NCBI GenBank assembly: GCA_027579435.1
Contig: JANBPK010001038.1
Span: 165,528 to 229,527 of the forward strand
DNA: 64,000 nucleotides
Origin: Candolleomyces eurysporus
Lineage: Eukaryota > Basidiomycota > Agaricomycetes > Agaricales > Psathyrellaceae
Direction of reading: 5' to 3'
Each line of letters starts with the position of its first letter. The first letter of the stretch is position 1. This document shows, piece by piece, positions 36,193 through 48,899 of the stretch. The position numbers and the translations under genes were made by a program. The notes beneath the pieces are model-generated. The model worked only from the letters and a program-made list of their open reading frames with translations. It made no database searches and had not been told where the DNA came from.

Positions 36193-37020
36193 GGCTGGTT
36201 GTCTGTGCGTGAAGGAATGGGTGTTTGGATTGTTTGAATGAGCGTTTGCGCCGTTCAAGTTGGATTTTGAAGGTTTATTTCTGAAATTTTGGACCTGACC
36301 AGCGGTTGGGTTAGTTGACGGCTTGGACTTCGTTCGAGAGGGATGGTTCTTGGGGCTAGGGGCCGTTGAAAACGCGATTTATATAGGAGGACTGGGGTCT
36401 AGAACCGGGGAAGCCAAAGATGTCTCTTCAAGAGTGAACTTTAAGCTTTAAAACGCGCTGTAAGAACTTGAAAATCGAAGGGAAGAAGTGAAAGCCGGTG
36501 AGCGACGAGTCGAACTGGGAATCGTGCACGGGGAAAACGAACAATCAGCCCTGCTGGCCTTTATACCGACATCGGCAAGCTGTCCATCACCGCCGTCCCG
36601 TTGGCAGTTGCATTGAAGTTTGATGGAACCCCTTTTGGGCAACAATCGCGTTGCTTTGCCCACTGTGTTGCCAAACGCGACCAACATCTCAACGGAACGA
36701 CCACTGTTCACTATTTGAGGGGAAGAAGCTGGCAACGAATTGACTACAATAAATATTATTCTTTACTACGTTTATTGCAACCAAATTGTAGCTAGAGGCC
36801 ATTTTACATGCATCGCGGCTGGTTCTACATGCTACTCCCAGCAGTGTCATGGCGATGAACGGTAGACCTGGCTACAAAGTTCTATTGCATCAGCAATGCG
36901 CCGAGTCTGGGAGATATGCGTGAAGAGGCTTATAAATAGACGCTCGATCGGAAGAAAAGGAAAGCGTTGAGGTAGACTGGCAACGAAAAATATGTTCGTA
37001 CTCGAATCTATAAATAGTAC
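36193..37020. other. Intergenic: promoter of the small secreted protein and 3' flank of DUF6535 copy 1
   Basis: Upstream region of the secreted-protein gene, with short ORFs of no recognisable family. AT-rich around 36740-36790. Nothing further seen. Confidence 0.45.
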
Positions 37021-40000
37021 CTAGCATTGATCCTGCAAACTTTTCAAGGTCCTCGTCAACAACTCCTTGGACGAATGGTGCCACGAGGCATAGTCGCATT
37101 TATCGCGCAACACCTGCAAGAGCTTGGCTAGCGATTCAGAAATTTCCGGGTCCGACGCAGCGCTACCAAAGGTCAAAAAAATGGAAACGGCATCCACGCA
37201 TTGATGAACCGATGTTTGAGTCTGCGGAAGCTCCTTGGCCCCAAATCCATCCCTTGTCCCGAAGAAAGTGGTTATAGCTTCAAGGACCTTTGTCGGCTCG
37301 GGGTCCATGGTTAGGTTTCCGTCCACCTCCAAGGTATGCAAGGACAGTGAAACCAGAGAGAGCACCATGCGCACCCGAGGCTGGTCTCTGGAGCACTGCT
37401 TGAACAGGGCGTCGAATACCAGACCTCGGAAATTCTCATCAGGTTTGGGCGAAAGCTGCATCCACGACCTCACAGTTTGCTGGAGAATAGCGACAAGCAG
37501 AAATTCGAGAGCTGCTTGCTGCCCTCCGTCAAAAAGCGAAATCGTATCCTCGTCGTCCACGAGTAGCCGAAGGAACTTCTCGACTGCCTCGATATGGCGT
37601 GACTGCGCCTTCATTTCGCCCGAATCGTCGTCCATTGCGAGATTATAGTCGGCGGTGGTATGAACAATGAGGCACGCCAGAAGGGCGTGCTGGTAATCGC
37701 GACTATAAGAGCGATCACTGTCCAACGGAGACGTTGGGAATTCTTGCATCATCACGTCCCCCACTAGGCTGAGCTCTTCTGGAGTGATCCCTCCCATCCG
37801 AGAAGAGAGAGACATTGATTCCTTGTTATAATCCCCTGCAACTTCATTGCCTTTGGTGAAAATTGCCAGGACCTCCTGCAATTCAAAAGACGCAGTTGAA
37901 CGGACGTTAAGATAGTCATGAGAGACGTTCCACTAACCTGGGCATCGGATGCATTGAGAAGCCGAAGGCGCCAAATCGCCGCTTTCAAGTCTCCTAAGGT
38001 CGGAGTAGTAGTCACCGCCATCGAGAGACCGCCCAAGAGTTTACGAATCTCTACATGAGAGGCGCCACTGATTTGCCCCCGCCCAGCCAACACCTTCACA
38101 CAGCCATTCGCATTCGACGACTCCCGATAAGATAGAATCCGCGTCCAGTATCTGACTGCCTTCTCCATGCCCTCTCTCTTTCCCCCCTGTTTGAGCTTGG
38201 TCTCCAAATACTGGACCATGTTCTTGCAGCAGCTGGAAATCCCATTGGCATCGTTGCCCGCCGTATATCCGTTGATGAGCACGAAAAGGGCACACGAAGT
38301 TGAAAGAACCCAGAGGAGTTCCTCCTCAGCATCGCCGCTCGCGTCAAACGCTTGTACCAACCACAGGTGCGGAAGTCGTATATCTGTAGTAGCATTCAGA
38401 ATCGAGAAAAAGGTGAAAAATCGACATACTCACCATTAACGTAGTCACCAGATAGTTGCTTCCCGAATAACGCATCCCCGCGCTCATCGTCCGCAAGAAC
38501 ATCGTCCAAGAAAGTGCCAAGCACCCTTCTAGTGACGATCACCCGCACTACGGGCGGAATCTTGGAGAAGTTGGTTGATACGACCAAATTAAACAACAAA
38601 TTCCATCCATTCAATTGGCCTTTCTCCGAAGCCGAAGCGGCATGCGTCCACGGATGGCGAACAAGAACAAGCAGAACCCTAACGCCATCCTGCAGCGTCT
38701 CCTCCGCAATCGAATTCCCCAACGGCTTCTCAGAATCCAAAAATTTGGAAAGATGTTCGTGAATCGCCGTATAAACTTCGATGTATATCGTTCGGCCCAA
38801 CGTATCACCGAACTTCGACGAAAAATCGAGTCCATCTTCAGGGTCGTCCGAATTGATGACCGAGGAAGGGATATGCTTGATGCAAAGCGAGAGTAACGTC
38901 TTGACACGCGTGGGGTCCGGAAGTGAAAGGGCACACGAAAACGCCGCTTGAATAAGCTGTGGGTCCCAAACTCCCAATGAACGCTGCACCCACAATAACC
39001 CATCCGTTTCGTACTTCCCGGCGTTGCTCTGCGACTGGATCACCTGTATCCCATGATCCACCCAACCGTTGGCTTTAGCCCCCTTTTCATTGCCCGACAC
39101 CCGACTTCGAGAAAGTGGGGCGAGCAAGGACCCAATCGCACGCGTAAAGCGATAGGACAACCATGCTTGAGGCGATTGGTAGGGTGATAAAGGCCACAAA
39201 CTCGGCATAAGGGTCGTCAGAGCGAAAATCACCACCGACACACCAATGAGACTGATCCCAAGACCTGCCACCACCGGATGCATCATCGTCAAAAACGTCA
39301 CTAGGCCACCATAGAATAACAACACCGAAAGCACCAACTGCAGGGGAAGGTAATCGATAATAGTGGGGACATGCCACTTGTGTAGCAGTTCGAAGCGGAG
39401 GTGTCGGAGGGCGAAGCTTTGTTTAGGTGAGAGGACGGAAGTCCCGACGTCCCATGTATACTCCGCTAACCATTGCTTGACGAGAATTGCGATCATCACA
39501 GAGTTGAGGGTGAGTACTAAACTGCAAACCCAAAACGCGTTGATGACGGTGAGACGTGTGCTGGGATCGTCGTTTACATTGGGAATCCCGGAAGATTCGA
39601 CGAGGAGCGCCGTTATGACTGCACAGAACAGTGCAGACTAGATTTTCCAACAAGGATCGTAAAAATAAGAGAAGGTCGAACGAAACAGAACGAGTACTCA
39701 CGAAGACCAACAAATTGTCAAGATCTTGGTGCCAGTGGCCTATAATGTTCCTATCATAGTCCCGAACCGCAACAGCGCAACTCGCCCAAGCCGCTCTACC
39801 CAAGGCGTCTCGAGCGAGGTTCGTCGGAGACCCCGCGCCCAAGTCTCCGAGTTCTAGATCGGGTGCTTCGTCGAATCCAATGGCACGCACTCGAGAGACC
39901 TGTTGGGGCAGGTTGATAGGCAGCTGTTTGCTTTCGAAGACATCGACTGGCTTGATCCATTGTTCAATATCCTTCTCCAGAACTTCAAAGTCGGACGTGA

Positions 40001-40088
40001 CGGCTTTCTCGCTGAAAGCAGAATCAGACCGTGGCATGACGGGATAAGTTGGAAGCTCCAAGGCCGGAGGTGCCCTATTCGATAGCAA
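37021..40088 (-). CDS. DUF6535 membrane protein, array copy 1
   Basis: Four exons. Exon 1 codes a soluble N-terminus ending AAWASCAVAVRDYDRNIIGHW and LDNLLVF. The second exon carries the DUF6535 membrane domain: FSALFCAVITALLVESSG-like start, VCSLVLTLNSVMIAILVKQW, the conserved LAEYTWDVGTSVLSPKQ and LRHLRFELLHKW, DYLPLQLVLSVLLFYGGLV and a further helix pair ending YQSPQAWLSYRF. The remainder, about 600 residues, is helical and soluble (WVDHGIQVI, LLWVQRSLGVWD, QDGVRVLLVLVRHPW, LQDQC at the end, TAG 37021). It reads intact. The ATG may be 40088 or 40040. DUF6535 proteins are expanded in Agaricomycetes and have no known function. It is the leftmost and one of the two most diverged copies of the five-gene array. 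Confidence 0.85.
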
Positions 40089-40998
40089 GACCTTTTCCGT
40101 GACTTTATACGCCTCAGGGGAACGCCACCTAAGTGTTCATGAGGACATCTTGACGGCCTCCGAGTTTAAATGAAAACACGATGCAAACGCGTGTCAGTAC
40201 CTGTCAAGAGATAAATGTGCCTAGGCAATAGNAAAAAAGGACCCGAGGCTAACCTCTAGAGCGGGTGGAGCCACTGCGCTGGGAGTAGTAACAAACAAAT
40301 GGACACGAGAATGATACTGATCCAAGCGGTAGACCAGCCGCAAGATGGGCATCTTGAATATCTGGGGATCGATATGCCAAATCCGTCTCTACTGTGGGTT
40401 CAGTCGCATGCTGCCTAAGGCAAGGACACCGTCAGCCGATGATGTTGAGTCGTAGAGAAGGAAACAGGAACAGGAACACTCACGTTATATCGTACACGTG
40501 GAAATGTGACAAGGTGAACAGTAAATTGGGTACGTATTCATGTACGTAGCGGTGAATGTATTGAATGGACAAACAGTGAATTGGGTGAAGACGATGCTTA
40601 TAAAGTTGGCCTCGGCCTCACCGGTGTTTGGATCACACGTGTGATCAAAACAGCGCGCCTGGCCTCCGAATCCCCCAGGCCTTCGTATGACCCACTGACA
40701 TGCGTTATACGGGGCCAGTTGGTTATCTGGCAGGTGCTCCAGGCGGCTGGACCTCTTTTCTTTAGCACGAATTATATCTTACTATTTTTCTTCTCGCCCT
40801 GACTATTTGTTATGACAATGGGGAGAGTAAAAGTGACGGAAATTAACTGGTTATGGATGTATGGTGAATGGTTGAATAATGTTACATGTGCAACTGGAGA
40901 ATTGACAATGAGGATAGCGAGCATGATATGAAACCGCAGNAAAAAAGAAAACTGGACGACGAAGAAAAATGGCAAATTGCCGAATCCACTATTATTTA
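40089..40998. other. Intergenic between DUF6535 copies 1 and 2
   Basis: No GH5 fragment could be recognised here, unlike the other intervals of the array. Contains two single Ns beside A runs (40232 and 40940). No supported gene. Confidence 0.45.
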
Positions 40999-43886
40999 CT
41001 ACAAACCAGCATTTTGCAATTGCATCAAGATCCTCTCCAGTCGCTCTCTAGACGAACGATCCCATGTAGCTTCAGAGACGTATCTATCATGGATGACTTG
41101 GAAAAGTCTGCCCAGCATTTCTTGAACTAGTGGATCAGGAAGCTCTACCCGATCGGATAGCCAGTACACGACATTTATGCACTGAATCATCAGCGTCCGA
41201 GGAAGCTCTTTGATTTCAAGGACCCTTGTCTCGAAAAAAGTGGTAGCGGTTTCAAGGACCTTCACCGATTCTTCTTGGGACATGGCAGGGCTATCCGGCA
41301 TGGGCGTCAGGATTGCATACAAGGATAGAGCAATCAAAGGCAGGACCACGCCCAACCGAGCCTTGTCCCTGGTACACTGTTCAAACGTAGCCTGAAAAAC
41401 CAAATCGCGAAGGTCCTCGTCAGTCGGGGGCATAGATTGCAGCCATGACTGCACAGAACGGTGGAAGATGGCGGCGAGGGCCATTTCCAAAGCTGACTGC
41501 TGCCCATTTTCTAGCTGAGATATTGCGTCATCGCCGTTCGTGAGGAGCTGTAACAACCTTCCATATCTGTCTGGGTGGAGGGATACATCGCCTTCGATGT
41601 CGGCGGTGATATGAAAAAGAAGGCAGGCTGCTTGGATGTGTTCGTAGCTGCGGCTGTTACTGTGGGCATCATTCGATGGAGACATAGGCAACTCTGTGAG
41701 GATGATTCTCTCAACCTTGTTGAGACCTTGAGCATTTACACCTCGGATGCGAGAGGAAAGCGAGACAGATCCCTCGGGTTCTTTGGAGTAGCCCCCGCTG
41801 GCTACTTCGTTGGTGTTGGCGAAGACGTCCAGGATCTCCTGCGGTTGACAAGAAGGGTGAGTAAACGTCATGCCAAAACAAGAGGTTTCCTCACCTGAGC
41901 ATTGAATGCATTGAGTAGGCGAAGCGTCCAGTTCGCCCCCTTCAAGTCGTATAACGCCGGAATAGGAGTCGACGCCGTATCAAGCGCTTCCAAGAGCTCT
42001 CGAAACCTGATATGGAAATTTTCGCTGATACGCTCCTCTCTTAATAACATCTTCATGACGCCTCTCGGTTGGTCTCGACTTGGTGAAAGGACCCGCATCC
42101 AATGTTTGACCGCCTTTTCCATAGTTTCCTCGTTTTTGACTTCGCGGTTAAGGTACTGTATCATGCAGTTCCAGCAGTTGAGTATTTCATCTGCGTTGAG
42201 CCCTAGATCTCGGTCTGCCCAATACTCGTTGATGAGCACGAACAAGGTAGACGAAGTTAATAGAACCCATGAGAGTTCGTCTTCGGTTTCACGATCGAAA
42301 GCCTGAACAGGCCAGAGGCGTGTTATCCCTCTGCCTACAACCATGAGAATGTCAGCATACAGACAGGACGGTACGACAGCCATGACTCACCCTGGACGCG
42401 CCCATCAACTTCATGTTTAAGGGCATCCTCCAGAAAATTGGTAAGGATCCTTCGAGTGATGATCGCTTGGGCTGCACTTCCGGAGAAATGGGTTGATCTG
42501 AGCAGAGCAACCAGCAGAGTCCATCCATCCATCGCCTGCTCGGTACGTATCCACGGATGGCGAACGAGGACGAGCAGAACCCTAACGCCATCTTGGAGTT
42601 GATCACCCGGAATTGGGTCCACGACAGGTTTGTCGGAATCCAAGAACTGGGAGAAATATTCATGCAGAGTCGTGTAAACTCGCAGAAATGTCGCCTTACT
42701 CAGCATTTCACCGAGCTTTGGCACAAAATCGAATCCATCCTTCGGGTCGTCCGAGTCGAGTATCGAGGATGGGATGTACTGCGCAAACAGCATGATCAAT
42801 GTCTTGACACCGCTTGGATGTGGAAGGGACAAAGCGCACGACGTAGTCAAGGCTATAATCTCCCCCCCAGCGCCCCAACGAGTGTTGAACCCACAAAAGT
42901 CCCTCCTCGTGGAATTTCCCGTCCTTCCGCGACTTGATCAGCTGTACCCCATGGTCAACCCAACCTTTGAGGGCAGGGCGCTCGTGAGCCCGAGAACTTG
43001 GGGAAAATAAGGAACGAATGGAGTTGGAAAGTCGGTAAGACAACCATGCTTGGGGGGATTGGTATGGAGCTGTCGGCCACACGGCTGGGATGGCGGTGGT
43101 CAAAACGAAGATGACCACGGACACTGCAGTGAGGCTGATCCCGAGACCTGCCACGACCGGGTGCATCGTGGTCAGAAACGTGATCAAACCACCATAAAAC
43201 AGCACGAGTGCCGCCAGCAGTTGAAGGGGCAAGTAATCGATGATGGTAGGAACGCGCCACTTCTGGAGCACCGCGAATCGCATCTGTCGCAGAGTGAAGG
43301 TTTGCTCGGGAGAAAGAACGGCAGTTCCGACATCCCAGGTATACTCTGCCAGCCATTGCTTCACCAAGATGGTGAGCATCACCGAGTTGAGGGAGAGTAT
43401 CAAACTGCAAACCCAGAATGAGTTGACGATGATAATACGGGAGCGAGGATTTTCATCCACGTTGGGTATTCCGGACGATTCAACAAGAAGAGCGGTGATG
43501 ACCGCAGAGAAGAGTGCCGCCTGGTGAGATAGATGAAGAGAATATCTCGCTTGAAGTGACAGAGGACTCACGAAAACCAACCAAGTGTCAAGATTTCTAT
43601 GCCACTTCCCTATGATGCCTTTGTCATACTCCCGAACGAGGAGAGCGCATTGGACCCAAGCAGCTCGAGTCGACGCATCGAGCGCAAGGTTCGCCGTGTC
43701 TTCGTTTTGCGGGGCCGGCTCAAAACCGATTTGACGTGAGCGGAAGTGCCCGCCGCCGGACCAGTCAGAGTCGGGGAGCGGGCAATCTTCAGCTTTGATA
43801 GACTGATTCCATTGTTCAAGGTCCTTCTCGATTGTTTTGGGCCCAGTGACGAAGGGGTTGCTGCGGATGGAACCTGACTTCGACAT
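40999..43886 (-). CDS. DUF6535 membrane protein, array copy 2 (apparent frameshift at a 7-C run)
   Basis: Closest to copy 1 in layout. Starts MSKSGSIRSNPFVTGPKTIE; exon 1 ends LDTWLVF, and a 51-nt intron happens to stay open. The membrane exon has AALFSAVITALLVESSGIP, VCSLILSLNSVMLTILVKQW, AEYTWDVGTAVLSPEQ, DYLPLQLLAALVLFYGGLI and YQSPQAWLSYRL. At LLWVQHSLGRWG the frame shifts: seven Cs at 42862-42868. One base fewer would join directly to ALTTSCALSLPHPSGVKTL, which aligns with copy 1. Downstream exons (QDGVRVLLVLVRHPW; FDRETEDELSWVLLTSSTLF; EILDVFANTNEVASGG) are intact, with the stop at 40999. Probably a real gene carrying a sequencing error, less likely a pseudogene. Confidence 0.78.
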
Positions 43887-44397
43887 CCGATATGAGACGT
43901 TACAGGCTAGCTGAAGTGCGTGTGTAGTAGACCGCGAGGCGCTGTGCTTTTATATTCCTTCCAGCTCGAAGATCACGGAAGAAACGATGGGCCTCGGCTC
44001 ATGTCAACAATATAATTCCTGAGATACTGTCAAACCCAAAAGCGAATTGGAACCGTATCAATTCAAACGTGACTGTGTGCCTGTATTGCCATGTTATAAG
44101 TCCGTAAGGTGGATTTCATGGAGTGGAACATATGTACACGTGGGGCAGTGTCAAGGTGAGGGGAGGCACCTGTGTATGCATATAGTGAATGGACGAATAG
44201 TGATAATGACGATGCTCACAAAGTATCATGACGATGAGGAAAGCAAAACATGACGTACCATCTCAGAATACGAAACGAAACAGGCAGGAATAATGCCTGG
44301 TACCATAGGGTAGTAGGTCTGAGTGCCTCTTCGGCTAGAAAGGTTGGCTGACCATCGGGTGGTGCCGCACATCGGCCCTATGTGTTATCCAGAGGAT
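43887..44397. other. Upstream region of DUF6535 copy 2
   Basis: Promoter side of copy 2. Faint similarity to the GH5 3' flank seen elsewhere (gaatggacgaatagtgataatgac near 44188), so the duplicated block may begin here. No gene supported. Confidence 0.4.
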
Positions 44398-45058
44398 AGT
44401 AATACAAGAAAGAAACCGACCGTGCCCGATGCCACCAGGCAGAGCGGCATCCCCGGTTACGCATCTCCACTCAGATAACGGCACACCCATCCCGTAGGCA
44501 AAGCTGCTCACACCACGACTCCTGCCTGCCCTCATATCCTTAACCCTGATAACGCCTCCTGTCCCCTTCACTCCAACAAATGCCTCCTTCTCCGCCTCAT
44601 CCTCTTCCGGAACATCAAAAAAGTCCGCCCCTTCATACGCTACTTGGCTTCACCGACCTTCGCCTCCACGCCCGTCACATCTTCCTCATTGTCAACAGTT
44701 CCAGGGACGATGGGCAAAACGCTGTCGTTGTGTGAGGGTGTCTTGCCCTTGACGGGGTTCGAGTGGAAGAGGCGCAGCTCCAACCCCAGGGAAACATTTC
44801 GCTCACTTCGTCTGCTGATCAACGGCAGCAGCAGCGACTCGCCTCGCCCCCTAAGCGCAGCGACGCTAAGATTATCCATTGAAGCAAGAGTAGCAGTTCC
44901 ATTGTCAGTCCTACCAGTCTTGCTAGTACAGCGGAGGAGGCATTAGCCTACGTTGCGACCACCGACTAGGTCGAGTTCGAGGAGACAGTCGAGACCGATT
45001 GTGAATCGATATCATCTCCGGCGAAAGCCGAGTATAGGAGACGTGGGTCGGCGAAATG
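44398..45058 (-). pseudogene. GH5 gene 3'-end fragment a
   Basis: Degenerate copy of the last part of the GH5 gene at 59105-62342. Minus-strand text such as [29 protein letters not shown] and TGGVIRVKDMRAG aligns with [28 protein letters not shown] and [13 protein letters not shown] of the parent. Several indels break the frame, and a piece between VGEAK and VPEE is missing. It lacks the catalytic domain. It is bounded at about 45058 by the 3' flank of DUF6535 copy 3. Confidence 0.75.
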
Positions 45059-45325
45059 AATAAGTCTTTGCATTGGCGCATGTCTGCGATGTTCGTCTCA
45101 GGAAATTGAGTCGAAGTTTGCCACAAGTTTCGATTAAGCCTCTGAGATTGTGGGTGCCATATTACTATAATGAGACTACCTTGTCGACATACATTGTCAG
45201 TCTGGCTACGGGAGACTATTGCTGACGATCTATCAAGATGCCTTGTAATACATGGTTCTTGTATAAAAGATCGCGATTTCTGGATCACAATTTCATTTTT
45301 TGCAAGATCTTACAGGGCTGTTGAT

Positions 45326-48254
45326 CTAAAACGAGGCATACCCCACCTTCAGAGGTATTATATGCGCACTGTTGCTGATGTTCGACTGCAACTTCGATAC
45401 TACAAGATACGACGTCATTGAGCCTGACTACGCGAACCACGGGACAGTAACGCCTACTCACCTTTCTGGAAAACCTTTACCAGCCGCTCTTTGCATCCCT
45501 CATCCCATAAATCGTGACCGCAATTATCGCGCATGACTTCTAAGAACCTCTGCAGTGTTTTCCATGTTTCTGATTCCACCTCCCGAGTGTGTGTCGGTCG
45601 GAGACCCTTTTGGATACCCAAAAGAGTCGACTCAATCCACCCCTCGGGTTGCTCCTCGGCTTGTACAGTCCCTTCTGCTTCCAGGAAAGCCGTGGTGATG
45701 TTGAGAATTTCGGTATAAGCCGACCACTGGGAAAGGCGTAATCGCGACAATAGCAATGCAGTGAGAGATAGGACGATAGGTACCCTGCCTCTTTCACATT
45801 CCTTTGTCAGAACATCAAGAATGGTTTCTTGAGGGATATTAAAAGGATTGTTGTGACCGCGTAAGTAATCTTTGGTGATCGTTTGGAACGTATGCACGAA
45901 AGCCATCTCCATCGAGCCTAGGCGTTCTTCATCCAAAAGGAAAATGGTTTGCTCGCCGTCAGCAAGTAGCCGAAAGAAGTTCAGGAGAGCTCTCGCTCGA
46001 ATTCCAGGGAAAGGGTAATAATAGCTACGGCCGACGGGTACGTTTAGGATGAAGGCGGTTATAAGAACATGCTTGTAGTTGTGAACCAGATCGATATCTT
46101 GCCATGGGGGAAAAGGAAACGCTTTCGTCATCAAGGTGGCAAGTGGTTCCAATCGCTCGTCGGTCAGAGCGCCTATTGACGGAGGGGGTATCATGAATCT
46201 TGGATCCACTTGATAGTCCTCAAGAATCTTGGAATCTTCACTGAAGATCTCATGGATATCCTAGAGTACATGATGTGAGCAGACTAACACAAGCGTTAAA
46301 TGGTAAGCATACCTGTGCGGTTCGGGCCGCCCATGCGCGAAGCTTCCAAATTTCGCCCTTCAAGCCCTCCAGAGATGGTACAGCAGTGGCCGCGGCGGAA
46401 AGTGTGCGCAATAGAGACTGGAGATTGTCGTGAAACTCCTGATCGGCGGCTTCCCCACAGGCATCTTCGAGCGATTCTTGGCGATGTAACAGAATACGCA
46501 TCGAAAGTTGGACTGCTCGGGTCAGGTTTTCACAATGATCCTTGCTTAACAATTTCCCTTCCAGATATGAGGTCATGAGCAGACAGCAGTTCGACGCTTG
46601 CGAATTGCACGTCACTGTGAGGAGGGTGAACGCCATTAAAAGAATCCATGTATGCTCTTCTTCAAACTCGGCACCCATTGTGAATGCGGTTAGTGGCCAG
46701 GGCTTCGGGAGTGTTATCTCTATCGCGAAACGTTAAGAATAGTAGGGCAGAAGGATCGTCTCACGTACCTATGTCAGAGATCTCGTTTCTAGGAGACACC
46801 TTAGCTGAGGTATCCTGTACCGATAGACCATCTTCCAAAAACGTTTGGAACATCCGTCTGCTAAAAGCGGTTCGCAGGGATAGAGCCCTGGCAAGGCTGG
46901 ACGATGCTGACAGCTCGAGGAGCAAATTCCATCCGTCTTTTACCGCGCTGCGCCCGACCCATTTGTGACGGACCAGTCCCAGGAAAATCCAGATACAGGG
47001 TCCAAACTCGGGGGAATCACTCGAATACTGACTTTGAAAGGGCGCTTCGGAATCCTTGAACGTGGAAAGGTATGTGCGGATGGTTGAATAGACCTGCATG
47101 AATAGCGGTTTTCCTAGCAATTCGCCGAGGTCATTTATCAATTGCAATTTGCGTTCGGTATCGTCTGATTCAAGGACGGAAATAGGAATGCGGTCCATGC
47201 ACAATGCGCAAAGAACCTGGGGAGCGGCAGTGGCAGGAAGGGAGACTGCACATGAGAGAACCTTCTTGATTAAGTCTGGGTCCCAAGTTCCCAAAGAACG
47301 TTGAACCCATATGAGACCGTCGACTTCGTACGGTGCATTGTCGTGGGACTGGATAATCTGGATTCCGTGGTCTACCCAGTCGCCGTCACTAGGCATTTTC
47401 AGACGAGAACGAGCTCCTGGGAAGAACCACCGGGATACGGAATAGGAGATTCTGTAGAATATCCATGCCTNGGGGGGACTGGAAAGGGCATAGGGGTTGC
47501 CACACTGGGGCAATTGTGGTCAAAACAAAAATCAGTACCGAAACTGTGATCAGAGAGGTTGTCAGAGCTGCAACGATTGGGTGTAGTATCCACGTAAAAC
47601 TGATGAGACCGGCGTAAAAGAGGAGGACCGCAATGATCAATTGAAGGGGAAGGTAGTTGATGATGGTAGGAACTTTCCATTGGCTAAGTAACTGGAAACG
47701 GAGTTGGCGTAGAGCGAAGCGCTGCCTCGGTGAAGGAACAGAAGTCCCCACATCCCATACATATTCCATCAGCCATTGCTTCACTAGAATTGTGACAAGC
47801 ACAGTATTCATAGCGAGGACCAAGCTGCAGTACCAGAGTGCATTGGCGGTGACACTATGGACTTTGGGAGCACCGGCTTCATCTGGACCAAGCGGTTTCG
47901 AAAATTCGACGAGGAAGGCCGTAACAACGGCGGAGAACAGCGATGCCTGTGCTCAAGCGCTTAGGGAAAGGTCTCATAATCACTCCTGGCACGTACAAAT
48001 ACCAACAGTGTGTCAAGTCCCCGATGCCAATCGCGTAGTATTGCTTCGTCATAGTCGCGGACAGCTGCAACACAACCGACCCAGTTGGACGACGAAGCCT
48101 GGTTGGACGAGGCTTGGTCAGTCTTCCGGGGCCTCTGGGGAGGGTGATCGTAGCCAATGCGAGCAGTTGCTGCGTGTATACTGATGTCCGGGCTTGAACA
48201 GCTGGAAATGATGGAGCAGGTGGAACTGCTGTGACTACCACTGAGACTAGACAT
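45326..48254 (-). CDS. DUF6535 membrane protein, array copy 3
   Basis: Starts MSSLSGSHSSSTCSIISS at 48254; exon 1 ends CVAAVRDYDEAILRDWHRG and LDTLLVF. Membrane exon: ASLFSAVVTAFLVEFS, CSLVLAMNTVLVTILVKQW, EYVWDVGTSVPSPRQRF, NYLPLQLIIAVLLFYAGLI and TTSLITVSVLIFVLTTIAP. An N at 47471 before six Gs adds one base; without it the text runs FQSPQAWIFYRISYSVSRW. Then come WVDHGIQIIQSHDNAPYE, LIWVQRSLGTWDPDLIKKV and later exons EFEEEHTWILLMAFTL and LLNFFRLLADGEQTIFLLDE. After VFQK a GTGAGT donor suggests a short last exon (VSKLQSNISNSAH) with TAG at 45326; otherwise the ORF stops at 45454. Copies 3-5 form a closer subgroup than 1-2. A MITE lies 45 bp upstream. Confidence 0.8.
47471..47471. other. 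Ambiguous base (N) that breaks DUF6535 copy 3
   Basis: The N precedes six Gs on the plus strand. DUF6535 copy 4 at 53029-53035 shows the same codons without any extra base (FQSVQAW), so the N is one base too many. The same N occurs in copy 5 at 57830. Confidence 0.85.
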
Positions 48255-48298
48255 GGGTGAAGGGAAAGAGGAGAATGGGTTAGGTCCTGACTCGATTA

Positions 48299-48523
48299 GA
48301 GCAATCTAACAACCGATAGACCCACTTCGTCCCAAATCTTTGCTCACGATTTGTTTAGTTGTGGAGCTGTACAAATCAAGCAAAATTTCCAAATTCAGTA
48401 GGCTGCATTTCAACCACCAACAGCCCAGCTAAATTTAGTTTTATTTGGACGGCGCTCCACAACTAAACAAAAGTCGTGCACGGGGATTTGGGCAAAATGG
48501 ATCTATTGGTTCTTGGATTACTG
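48299..48523. mobile_element. MITE with TA target duplication (Tc1/mariner-like)
   Basis: A 225-bp element with imperfect terminal inverted repeats of about 75 bp. The left end reads GAGCAATCTAACAACCGATA, and the right end read on the other strand is CAGTAATCCAAGAACCAATA. Both arms share an inner block TTTAGTTGTGGAGC. It is flanked by TA on each side (48297-48298 and 48524-48525), the duplication expected of Tc1/mariner-type insertion. It is non-coding, with a central region of about 70 bp. It lies 45 bp upstream of the ATG of DUF6535 copy 3 and is absent from the equivalent regions of copies 4 and 5. A transposase source is not in this window. Confidence 0.82.
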
Positions 48524-48899
48524 TAAGGGCAACTACTGAGTTCACCCTCATGTCAAAGGGTCATCCCGGCGGCGCGCAATCGACCAATTTGATGGTGCGA
48601 CGGCCTTGACAGCGGTCACAACCCATCTCGCAAAAAAAATTTGCAGATAATTGAGAGCGCAATTCAATTGCTTGAGCGTCCTGAGCGGGTCATCACTCTC
48701 TCAAGCCTTTCATTGAAGACAGAAGCGTTGTATGGTACACTTGGAGATGCAATAACATAAAGAGTGGTCTAGGTATGCATGATTGTGTATGAATAGACAA
48801 ATAGTAGTACATAGAATAACCATCGTTATGAGAGGAGGAATGAAACGAGATGACGGTGGCGAGAGCAGAATGGAGTGACAAAATAATCCCGAAAACATA
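48524..48899. repeat. DUF6535 upstream remnant and GH5 3' flank copy
   Basis: Contains the motif caattcaattgcttg (48661-48675), shared with 49700, 53946 and a diverged form at 58765 in DUF6535 upstream regions. It is followed by atggtacacttggagatgca and aaagagtggtct, the 3' flank sequence of the GH5 gene (also at about 49780, 54030 and 58850). No gene. Confidence 0.6.
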
